13,012 nt of DNA, from assembly GCA_002424625.1 (NCBI GenBank), contig DIKR01000111.1:617-13628 (forward strand), in the 5' to 3' direction. Made by a program: the position numbers and the translations under genes. The notes beneath the pieces were generated by a model. That model had not been told where the DNA came from, did not search any database, and saw nothing but the letters and a program-made list of their open reading frames with translations. The stretch comes from Desulfuromonadaceae bacterium UBA5613. GTDB taxonomy: Bacteria > Desulfobacterota > Desulfuromonadia > Desulfuromonadales > UBA2197. Shown here one piece after another: positions 8,601 to 13,012 of this stretch (position 1 is the first letter of the stretch; the number at the start of each line of letters is the position of its first letter).

Positions 8601-8849
8601 CTTATCGGCGTCAAACCGTTGCAGACCGTCGACAAGGTCCTCTCCAACATTCCGCTGGCGGGATGGATCTTAACCGGGGAGAAGAAGGCCTTCGTCGTTG
8701 CCAACTTCCACGTCACCGGCAGCAGTCAGGATCCTGATGTCGAGGCAATCCCCTTCTCGTCCCTCTCCGATATGGCGGTCGGCATCTTCAAACGCACCTT
8801 TGGCCTGCCGGGCAAGATCGTTGACGACGTGACGGAGCTGTTCCGGTAG
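5679..8849 (+). CDS. AsmA/YhdP-like inner-membrane-anchored envelope protein
   Basis: The protein is 1056 aa from the GTG at 5679. It has an N-terminal membrane anchor: basic FQRLRRHP, then a hydrophobic segment at about residues 10-31. The long periplasmic region is rich in alternating hydrophobic beta-strand patterns. The C-terminal part is recognisably AsmA-like, with a GEIGRFLPTCDGKVSL stretch, LFDRIKGNLTFTDGV, and VDKVLSNIPLAGWILTGEKK near the end. AsmA-like proteins (TamB, YhdP, YdbH) are thought to form grooved beta-bridges carrying phospholipid between inner and outer membranes. Whether this one does so is inferred. The family member cannot be named with confidence. The gene is flanked by divergent alr and convergent ubiE. 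Its TAG stop lies within the GTAGGGG left end of a palindromic element. Confidence 0.88.
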   Translation: MFQRLRRHPVITLIALLLGAAAIALTLFLYSFNLNDYRSQLQAGLEQALQRPVQIGVIHFALRHGLSLELSDAAIGTPEEATSLVVDHLLLQLRIAPLLQRQLSFSSILLEGAQLRINLPDGTTSTEAEKTAPERVKTFLDLLRRTDISSLILRNSRVTLMSGAQHYALDKVNLQLHNIAFQTPVAVTASGEIHSGELQTPWQLSGKIEAASADAPWQETRIDLTLEMKELDLAQLPLATGIGEKLRLAGSAKLRLHAQGAPASGLAFALSAKSPDAALILPALYTAPLRAGEIVLGGIWQSGATNTIRNLLLRVDALSLHGEVLLPTATTPLIATLAVATTPLNLLGPWIPERILPLLATTLRGPGVSGSAGMEKLQLRWSRAEGLHLDTALFQLRDGRFNLKGVGLVENAAGDGVWTDGGLVIKSAKATLLGGTSAGTGNIAFPRQGEAIFNLQINSTARAEALTSLLPAVWQKKLQASGPLSFSGKVSGTPSRLLLDLQSRFDATAVHFNNIPLKQAGDVGELLILGAVQAAGLELSHARLLLPFAEARANGHLALDSSGGYTLACDISHLRLEKLPPFLPVQEKLQGRGEVDLRLDFNGDQSGLKSLQGSGEFHKLGLRLWDAVANLHDASGRMLVSREGIEFPAISGLLGLSPVHASAGLKWLPEFQLILDLDLAKTRAADLVFKSPEKTFAAIQGRLVISSKDILFEQISAEITDETRALINGRLIYTPAVLALDIAASQGDIAGIIALWQGSEKTGEKSTSKPAANRRPLSADINVTIANGDLYGVTFQDSTGTITLRDGALHLEPLQLKIGAGTASAVIRVGSLSAQHPLLQISGQAEKIDAAQLQSQLLRKRGSISGTLASSFTLQGEIGRFLPTCDGKVSLSLNKGLMRGFTSISRALALFNVGQILTFNFPDVDKDGLLFDRIKGNLTFTDGVMYSEDLAVSSPAFDMALVGKADLVKDRLDFLIGVKPLQTVDKVLSNIPLAGWILTGEKKAFVVANFHVTGSSQDPDVEAIPFSSLSDMAVGIFKRTFGLPGKIVDDVTELFR

Positions 8850-8918
8850 GGGGAGAATCTGGTACTCGCCCGCTCGGAAGGTCGTGGGCTACAGGGCGAT
8901 CACAAGGATCACCCCTAC
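8846..8918. repeat. Palindromic GTAGGGG element, copy C (asmA-like/ubiE convergent gap)
   Basis: The right arm at 8894-8918 (GGGCGATC ... GATCACCCCTAC) matches the left arm of copy B read on the other strand at 24 of 25 positions. The left arm at 8846-8871 (GTAGGGGGAG ... CTCGCCC) is degenerate, with a G/G mismatch in the stem, but it has the same end, size and layout. The spacer is 22 nt. The TAG of GTAGGGG is the stop codon of the asmA-like gene, and the right end lies 4 nt from the ubiE TAA. On the minus-strand RNA the right-arm stem is fully paired with one G-U. It may serve as a two-way transcript end between convergent genes, but no T-tract is evident. CCG flanks both ends. Confidence 0.75.
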
Positions 8919-8922
8919 CCGA

Positions 8923-9630
8923 TTATTTGATGCCGGTGTAGATGGTAGCGATGCCGAAGGTTTGATCGTGATGGGTAACGGAGCGAAAACCGGCTGCCTG
9001 CATCATCGCCATGAAGTCTTCGCGGGGGGGGAAGGCCTGAACGGAATCAGGGAGGTATTGATAAGCGCTGCGCCGGGAGATGAGCCCGCCGATCCGGGGG
9101 AGGACCTGGAGAAAGTAGAAGTCGTAGAGAGCCTTGAAGAGGCGGCTCTTCGGGTTGGAGAATTCGAGAATGACCACCCGGCCGCCCGGCTTGAGGACCC
9201 GGCACATCTCACGTAAACCGGCGGGGCGATCGACGACATTACGAATGCCGAAGGCGATGGTCACGGCATCAAAGAGGGCCGGCGGAAAAGGGAGCTCTTC
9301 GCAGGGGGCATTAACCAGCTGAATCCGCTGTGCATAAGGAGAGGCGGCGACTTTGTCGAGGCCATGCACCAGCATCCCCTGGGTAAAGTCGGCGCCGATA
9401 ATCTGCACCGTGGCCGGGGTGCGGCTGGCGATTTCCAAAGCAACATCACCGGTGCCGGTAGCGACATCAAGGACCATGCCGTCACTGGGGACATCAAGGA
9501 GACCGACGGCGGTTTTGCGCCAACGCCGGTCGACACCAAAGGAGAGGAGACGATTGAGTAGGTCATAACGGGGCGCAATGGCGTCAAACATCTCGCGGAT
9601 GCCCCGCCCCTTTTCACTGATTTGATACAT
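8923..9630 (-). CDS. ubiE: UbiE/MenG, demethylmenaquinone/ubiquinone C-methyltransferase
   Basis: The product (235 aa) is a class I SAM-dependent methyltransferase acting on the quinone ring (2-polyprenyl-1,4-naphthoquinol to menaquinol, or the ubiquinone equivalent). Seen in order are IREMFDAIAPRYDLLNRLLS (11-30), SAM motif I VLDVATGTGDVA (53-64), GADFTQGML (79-87), FDAVTIAFGIRNV (120-132), RVLKPGGRVVILEFSNP (144-160) and AYQYLPDSVQAFP (189-201), all signatures of this family. The frame is open further upstream, but ATG 9630 has a strong AGGAGG 5 nt before it and gives the usual N-terminus. It is divergent from slyX and convergent with the asmA-like gene. In an anaerobe the likely quinone is menaquinone (inference), in which case menG would suit equally. 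Confidence 0.96.
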   Translation of the reverse strand: MYQISEKGRGIREMFDAIAPRYDLLNRLLSFGVDRRWRKTAVGLLDVPSDGMVLDVATGTGDVALEIASRTPATVQIIGADFTQGMLVHGLDKVAASPYAQRIQLVNAPCEELPFPPALFDAVTIAFGIRNVVDRPAGLREMCRVLKPGGRVVILEFSNPKSRLFKALYDFYFLQVLPRIGGLISRRSAYQYLPDSVQAFPPREDFMAMMQAAGFRSVTHHDQTFGIATIYTGIK

Positions 9631-9635
9631 GTCTG

Positions 9636-9641
9636 CCTCCT
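9636..9641 (-). promoter_or_regulatory. Ribosome binding site deciding the ubiE start
   Basis: AGGAGG, 5 nt before the ATG at 9630. It rejects the longer open frame that would run antisense through slyX. Confidence 0.75.
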
Positions 9642-9663
9642 GGTTTCGTCGCTTGCTGGCCGA

Positions 9664-9698
9664 TTTTGTAGCACAGCACTGCTGCGCAGGCAACAAAA
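9664..9698. promoter_or_regulatory. Dyad in the ubiE/slyX divergent promoter region
   Basis: TTTTGTAGC (9664-9672) and GCAACAAAA (9690-9698) are inverted repeats matching at 8 of 9 positions, and they enclose the perfect palindrome CAGCACTGCTG (9674-9684). On the minus strand, TGCTACAAA within it resembles an extended -10 for ubiE. Its place between divergent genes fits an operator, but no known binding site is recognised. Confidence 0.3.
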
Positions 9699-9703
9699 GA
9701 TCA

Positions 9704-9731
9704 TTCGGATGCGACCGGTCCGACATATAAG
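9704..9731 (+). promoter_or_regulatory. Possible slyX promoter
   Basis: TATAAG at 9726-9731 could be a -10, with TTCGGA (9704-9709) as a weak -35 at 16-nt spacing. This would give a leader of about 20 nt before the slyX GTG. Weak evidence. Confidence 0.3.
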
Positions 9732-9756
9732 AACCCCAAAAACAGGAGATTCTACT

Positions 9757-9948
9757 GTGGATACAACAGAAGAAAGACTCGTCGAACTCGAAATTCGCTA
9801 CGCCCATCAAGAACTGCTCGTTGAAGAGCTCAGCAACATCGCCGCTGAATTCGGCCGGCGCATCGCCAGCCTCGAGCGGGAGAATCGCAGCTTCCGTGAG
9901 ATGCTCAGCGCCCTGGCGCCCTCCACCCCCGAATCTCCGGACGAATAA
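9757..9948 (+). CDS. slyX: SlyX family coiled-coil protein
   Basis: A 63-aa acidic protein read from a GTG, with AGGAGA (9744-9749) about 8 nt before it. The frame is open upstream to 9622, but only this start fits the family. The pattern ERLVELEIRYAHQELLVEELSNIAAEFGRRIASLERENRSF is that of SlyX (LEIR.A.QE..IEELN in the enterobacterial protein), with heptad leucines/isoleucines at about residues 8-50 predicting one coiled coil, and a disordered Pro/Ser/Glu tail. SlyX has no settled function (it was named from a locus next to slyD). The stop overlaps the start of the next gene (TAATG), so the two are probably translated together. Confidence 0.85.
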   Translation: MDTTEERLVELEIRYAHQELLVEELSNIAAEFGRRIASLERENRSFREMLSALAPSTPESPDE

Positions 9949-11558
9949 TGTCCTGTTCGCCAACTGACATTCTCCTTATCCAGCCGCCGGCGACCAAGGC
10001 GGTCGAGCCGCCGCTGGGCCTCGCCATCCTCGCCGGCTATCTGCGTGCCAGCGGGTTTTCAGTGGCGACGCTCGATGCCAATCTCAGCGCCACCCTGTCC
10101 CTGCTGGCGCCGGAGCGCGCTGCCCGGGCCGCCGGAACACAGCCGCCGACCCAGGTGCGCCGCGCCCTGAAACAGGCGAGGGCATCCCTGGGCCTGGTTC
10201 GATCCGCCGCTGCACTTACTTCTTTTCCCCGCTACACCACAGCGCTGCACCATTTGCATGCCCTCCTCGGTCTGTATGGCGAAGAGCGGGAGCGACTCAC
10301 CCTCGGTGATTATGAATACGAAGAGTTCTCCCCCTTTGCGCCGGCAAACTTGCAGCAGGTAGCAGAGGGTGAAGCCAGCACCCTTTTTCAGCAAATCTTT
10401 GCCGGGGAGGTCGTGCCGGCAGTGGTCGCACGGGCGCCGCGCATTATCGCCCTCTCCATCAACTACCGCCATCAGCTCCTCCCGGCTTTCGAGCTCGCCG
10501 GCCTGCTGCGCCGCGCCCTCCCCGGCGCCACCCTCGTCGCCGGCGGCGGCATGATCACTTCCTGGCGACGCATCCTGACGGCCGGGGCGAGCCGTTTGCC
10601 GCTCTTTGACCACCTCATCTTCGGGCCGGGGGAAGAACCGCTGAGCCGCCTCGCCGGCGGCGGCGCGCACGACTATCTCCTCAGCGGTGCTGAAATCGCT
10701 TTCACTCCCGATTTTTCCGACCTGCCCCTGGCTGAGTATCTCTCGCCGCGGCCGGTCCTCCCCCTCGCCGCATCGCGCGGCTGCTACTGGGGCAGGTGCC
10801 GCTTCTGCCCGGAAGCCGCCGCCCCGACCCACCCTTATGGCAGCGATCCGGCGGTCGCCTTTCCGGATCGCCTTCTCGCCTTGGCCGCCAGGACCGGGGT
10901 CCGCGATTTTCATCTCACCGACAACGCCATCCCCATGCCGACCCTCAAAGCCCTCGCCGCCCGCCATGCCGAACTCCACGATCTTCGCTGGCACGGTTTT
11001 GTCCGCTTTGAACGCGCCCTCCTCGACCCGGTTCTGGTTTCCGGCCTGGCCAAAAGTGGCTGCACCCTGTTGCAACTCGGACTTGAGAGCGGCTCTCAGG
11101 TCATCCTCGAACAGATGGACAAAGGGACAAATCTGGCCGAGGCGGCACAGATCCTCGAAAATCTCCGTGCCGCCGGGATTGCCAGCTATGTTTATGTCAT
11201 GACCGGCATCCCCGGCGAGACCGCCGCCGATGCAGAATTGACGCGCCGCTTCCTTCTGGAGCATGCCGAAAAGATCGCTTTTCTCAATCTGGCGCTGATG
11301 AATCTCCCCCGCGATGCTTCGCTGCTGGAACAGGCCGGCGACTATGCTATCGATAGCACCGACCTCCTCGACAGCGACGCCCCCCTCGGCCTTTATCGTT
11401 CCTTCAGCAGCAGCACCGATTGGGGCCGGGACGAAGCGCGCCGCTTCCTGGCGGCGCTGAAACGAGAGCCGGCCATTCGCACCATCCTGCAGCGCACCCC
11501 GCCGTGGATGACCTCGAATCACGCCTTTTTCTTTCCGCCGCCGGCGCGGGTGTGCTAA
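9948..11558 (+). CDS. B12-binding-type radical SAM protein of unknown function with a CX4CX2C cluster motif
   Basis: The protein is 536 aa. The N-terminal 250 residues resemble a cobalamin-binding Rossmann fold: ILLIQPP (8-14), PPLGLAILAGYLRASGF (21-37) and ATLVAGGGMITSW (194-206). No DxHxxG base-off motif is visible, so B12 binding is unproven. The radical SAM core follows: the [4Fe-4S] ligands Cys279, Cys284 and Cys287 in RGCYWGRCRFC, then FHLTDNAIP (321-329), LQLGLESGSQVIL (376-388) and MTGIPGET (418-425). Spacing between the first two cysteines is four residues, not the canonical three. The C-terminus ends PPWMTSNHAFFFPP. The start ATG overlaps the slyX stop by one base. A KamA-like radical SAM gene follows after 45 nt. 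The reaction is unknown; methylation, methylthiolation or cyclisation are all possible in this superfamily. Confidence 0.85.
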   Translation: MSCSPTDILLIQPPATKAVEPPLGLAILAGYLRASGFSVATLDANLSATLSLLAPERAARAAGTQPPTQVRRALKQARASLGLVRSAAALTSFPRYTTALHHLHALLGLYGEERERLTLGDYEYEEFSPFAPANLQQVAEGEASTLFQQIFAGEVVPAVVARAPRIIALSINYRHQLLPAFELAGLLRRALPGATLVAGGGMITSWRRILTAGASRLPLFDHLIFGPGEEPLSRLAGGGAHDYLLSGAEIAFTPDFSDLPLAEYLSPRPVLPLAASRGCYWGRCRFCPEAAAPTHPYGSDPAVAFPDRLLALAARTGVRDFHLTDNAIPMPTLKALAARHAELHDLRWHGFVRFERALLDPVLVSGLAKSGCTLLQLGLESGSQVILEQMDKGTNLAEAAQILENLRAAGIASYVYVMTGIPGETAADAELTRRFLLEHAEKIAFLNLALMNLPRDASLLEQAGDYAIDSTDLLDSDAPLGLYRSFSSSTDWGRDEARRFLAALKREPAIRTILQRTPPWMTSNHAFFFPPPARVC

Positions 11559-11603
11559 AAGAAAAGTCTGACACGCCCTCTTTAATCTCTCACCGGTTAT
11601 GAC

Positions 11604-12659
11604 ATGGAACTCTGGCAACAATCCTTGCGCGACTCCCTCACCGACCCACGGCAGCTGGCCAGCCGCTTTTCCATCGACCCGGCTCCACTGCTGGCGGTGG
11701 CGCAGCGCTATCCGCTGCGCATCACCCCCTATTATCTGAACCTTCTCGAAGGGCCGGGCGATCCCCTCTGGCGGCAGTGCGTCCCGGATCCCGCTGAATT
11801 GGAGGCGGATGGCCTGGCGAGCGACCCCCTGAGTGAAGCCCAGTTGAGTCCGGTTCCGGGGCTGGTACACCGCTACCCGGATCGCGCCCTCCTGCTTACC
11901 ACCGCCACCTGCGCCCTTTACTGCCGCTTCTGCACACGCAAACGCGCCATCGGCTGCAGCCCCGGAAACCAGGAAACGGATTTTTCCGCCGCCCTTTCTT
12001 ATATCGCCCAAACGCCGGCGCTGCATGAAGTCATCCTTTCCGGCGGCGACCCTCTCCTGCTGAACGACGATCGCCTCGACGATCTGCTGAGTCGGCTGCG
12101 GGCCATCCCCCATGTCGAGACGATCCGCATTCACAGCCGCGTGCCGGTCGTCCTCCCGGAGCGAATCACGGAAAAACTCGCTGCAGTCCTCGGCCGGCAT
12201 CACCCTTTGTACCTCAACACCCACTTCAACCATCCCCGCGAATTAACTCCGGAAGCAGCGGAAGCCTGTCAGCGCCTTGCCGCAGCCGGCATTCCCCTCG
12301 GCAACCAGAGCGTGTTAGTGCGCGGCGTCAACGACGATGCCGAGACCCTGCGCTCTTTATTCCGCGGCCTGCTGCGCCTGCGGGTGCGGCCCTATTATCT
12401 GCATCACAGCGATCTTGTCGCCGGCACCGCCCACCTGCGTACCAGCATCGAAAGCGGCCTGAGTTTGGTCGCGGCCCTGCGCAACACCCTGCCGGGGATG
12501 GCTATCCCCCAGTACGTTATCGATCTCCCCGGCGGCCGCGGCAAGGTGCCGCTGCTGGCAAATGCGATCGTGCAGCTCGGGCCGACCGCGATCATCCGCG
12601 CCGCCAACGGCGAAAGCGTCGTCATCGCCAATCCCGACCGGAAAGAGGTCGGCAAGTAG
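11604..12659 (+). CDS. kamA: KamA-family lysine 2,3-aminomutase-like radical SAM/PLP enzyme (short form)
   Basis: The protein is 351 aa. The family reaction shifts the alpha-amino group of L-lysine to give beta-lysine. SPVPGLVHRYPDR (82-94) and the cluster motif CALYCRFCTRKRAIG (103-117; Cys103, 107, 110; CX3CX2C) resemble clostridial KamA more than E. coli EpmB, whose motif reads CxxNCRYCFRR. Also present are SGGDP (146-150), the two lysine-binding aspartates (Asp270 in HHSDL, Asp307 in VIDLPGG) and the PLP lysine Lys314 in GGRGK. The clostridial C-terminal zinc-site cysteines are missing. The product may feed EF-P beta-lysylation or osmolyte synthesis; neither partner gene (epmA/efp or ablB) is in view. 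No clear Shine-Dalgarno is seen, but an in-frame TAA 21 nt upstream forces this start. Confidence 0.88.
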   Translation: MELWQQSLRDSLTDPRQLASRFSIDPAPLLAVAQRYPLRITPYYLNLLEGPGDPLWRQCVPDPAELEADGLASDPLSEAQLSPVPGLVHRYPDRALLLTTATCALYCRFCTRKRAIGCSPGNQETDFSAALSYIAQTPALHEVILSGGDPLLLNDDRLDDLLSRLRAIPHVETIRIHSRVPVVLPERITEKLAAVLGRHHPLYLNTHFNHPRELTPEAAEACQRLAAAGIPLGNQSVLVRGVNDDAETLRSLFRGLLRLRVRPYYLHHSDLVAGTAHLRTSIESGLSLVAALRNTLPGMAIPQYVIDLPGGRGKVPLLANAIVQLGPTAIIRAANGESVVIANPDRKEVGK

Positions 12660-12675
12660 CTGGATCCCGGAAATT

Positions 12676-12685
12676 GCGCTATACT
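12676..12685 (+). promoter_or_regulatory. Possible -10 region (TATACT) upstream of msrB
   Basis: GCGCTATACT, identical to the ten bases before the asmA-like gene. No convincing -35 lies 16-18 nt upstream. A start about 7 nt downstream would fall at the first bases of palindromic copy D, making the element the 5' leader of msrB. Confidence 0.35.
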
Positions 12686-12693
12686 TTGTTCTG

Positions 12694-12768
12694 GTAGGGG
12701 CACACCTATGTGTGTGCCCATGCCTTGGAACCGGTTGGAACCGGGCGGACACACAGGTCCGCCCCTAT
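12694..12768. repeat. Palindromic GTAGGGG element, copy D (kamA-msrB gap)
   Basis: The left arm at 12694-12719 starts GTAGGGGCACAC and ends GTGTGCCC. The right arm at 12743-12768 starts GGGCGGAC and ends GTCCGCCCCTAT. Each arm is a perfect 8-bp hairpin, and the stems differ by paired substitutions (AC/GT against GG/CC). The right end is CCCCTAT rather than CCCCTAC. The 23-nt spacer contains most of the tandem duplication TTGGAACCGG (12725-12734 and 12735-12744). Confidence 0.82.
12725..12744. repeat. Perfect tandem duplication of a 10-mer inside copy D
   Basis: TTGGAACCGG occurs twice in direct succession, generating the palindrome AACCGGTT at the junction. It fills nearly all of the spacer between the two hairpins and is absent from the other three copies. 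Confidence 0.8.
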
Positions 12769-12804
12769 TGCAAAGGGGTGACGGAATGACCCCACGGAGA
12801 CTCT

Positions 12805-13012
12805 ATGTCGCGACGGATATTGACCGCATGGCTACTCTGGCTGCTGGTCGTGACACCAGCCTTCGCCGCACCGATTCAGGTTTATTCAACCAGCAAGGGA
12901 TTAGTCATGAGTGAGACGATCAGCAAGACCCCGGCAGAGTGGCGGAAAGAATTGACGGCCGAGCAGTATCATGTGTTACGCGAGGCGGGGACCGAGCGCG
13001 CTTTTAACAACA
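12805..13012 (+). CDS. msrB: MsrB, peptide methionine-R-sulfoxide reductase, N-terminal part with signal peptide (partial, runs off the window)
   Basis: The first 69 codons are visible. From ATG 12805 the protein opens with a Sec-type signal: MSRR, hydrophobic ILTAWLLWLLVVTPA, and a likely cleavage site AFA-A at about residues 20-22. Then comes ISKTPAEWRKELTAEQYHVLREAGTERAFNN, the conserved start of the MsrB domain (W..LT.EQY.VLR..GTE..F.). MsrB reduces methionine-R-sulfoxide in oxidised proteins; with the signal it would act in the periplasm. The catalytic and zinc cysteines lie beyond the edge. GGAGA (12796-12800) precedes this start by 4 nt. A second in-frame ATG at 12907, 4-5 nt after an AAGGGATTA stretch, could give a cytoplasmic form. 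A long palindromic element lies in the leader. Confidence 0.87.
   Translation, partial: MSRRILTAWLLWLLVVTPAFAAPIQVYSTSKGLVMSETISKTPAEWRKELTAEQYHVLREAGTERAFNN

Noticed and set aside
9631..9963. An N-terminal extension of ubiE to 9963
   Set aside because: It would overlap slyX antisense. AGGAGG precedes the ATG at 9630.
10059..12233. A 724-codon minus-strand open frame opposite the radical SAM and kamA genes
   Set aside because: It spans two well-conserved genes and the gap between them on the other strand. It has no ribosome binding site or family motif.
11604..12659. Naming the aminomutase epmB
   Set aside because: The cluster motif CTRKR, SPVPGLVHRYPDR and the PGGRGK end resemble KamA more than EpmB, and no efp or epmA gene is adjacent in the window.
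1407..12768. CRISPR array or tRNA-like structures from the repeated hairpins
   Set aside because: The copies are kilobases apart, each between genes, with no regular repeat-spacer pattern and no tRNA arms or anticodon layout.

Overview
This 13 kb window is GC-rich (about 60%) and densely coded, with no intergenic stretch over about 160 nt. The gene content (purHDE, alanine racemase, an AsmA-like giant, UbiE/MenG, SlyX, a KamA-type lysine aminomutase, a corrinoid-activator-like ASKHA ATPase and a B12-type radical SAM protein) suggests a Gram-negative anaerobe or facultative anaerobe. My best guess is Desulfuromonadales/Geobacterales (the former Deltaproteobacteria). This is inferred from gene style and was not tested by any search.

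Layout. Positions 1-5519 are on the minus strand and read right to left: alr (alanine racemase), an ASKHA/DUF4445 ATPase 9 nt downstream, purH, purD, and the first codons of purE, which is cut by the window edge. At about 5.6 kb the direction flips. A 1056-residue AsmA/YhdP-like envelope protein is read rightwards from a GTG start with a clear Shine-Dalgarno sequence. It converges with ubiE/menG (minus). Divergent from ubiE is a plus-strand run of slyX, a B12-binding-type radical SAM gene fused to slyX by a TAATG stop/start overlap, and a kamA-like gene. The window ends in the 5' part of msrB, read with a signal peptide.

Between the genes lies the most interesting non-coding signal. Four copies of a 73-79 bp imperfectly palindromic element occur at 1407-1481, 3083-3161, 8846-8918 and 12694-12768. 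Each has a GTAGGGG left end, a CCCCTAC-like right end and two internal hairpins of about 25 nt separated by a 22-29 nt spacer. The stem bases differ between copies and between the arms of one copy, but largely in a compensatory way, so structure appears to be held while sequence drifts. One copy donates the stop codon of the asmA-like gene. Two copies sit inside the alr-ASKHA-purH-purD-purE gene run, each beginning exactly 6 nt after a TAA stop. One copy would form most of the msrB 5' leader.

Functionally the window is mostly housekeeping: purine biosynthesis, D-alanine supply, quinone methylation and envelope lipid homeostasis. Three proteins have uncertain roles. These are the ASKHA ATPase, which resembles RACo without its ferredoxin domain, the radical SAM protein with an unusual CX4CX2C cluster motif, and the short KamA-like aminomutase lacking the zinc-site cysteines of the clostridial enzyme.
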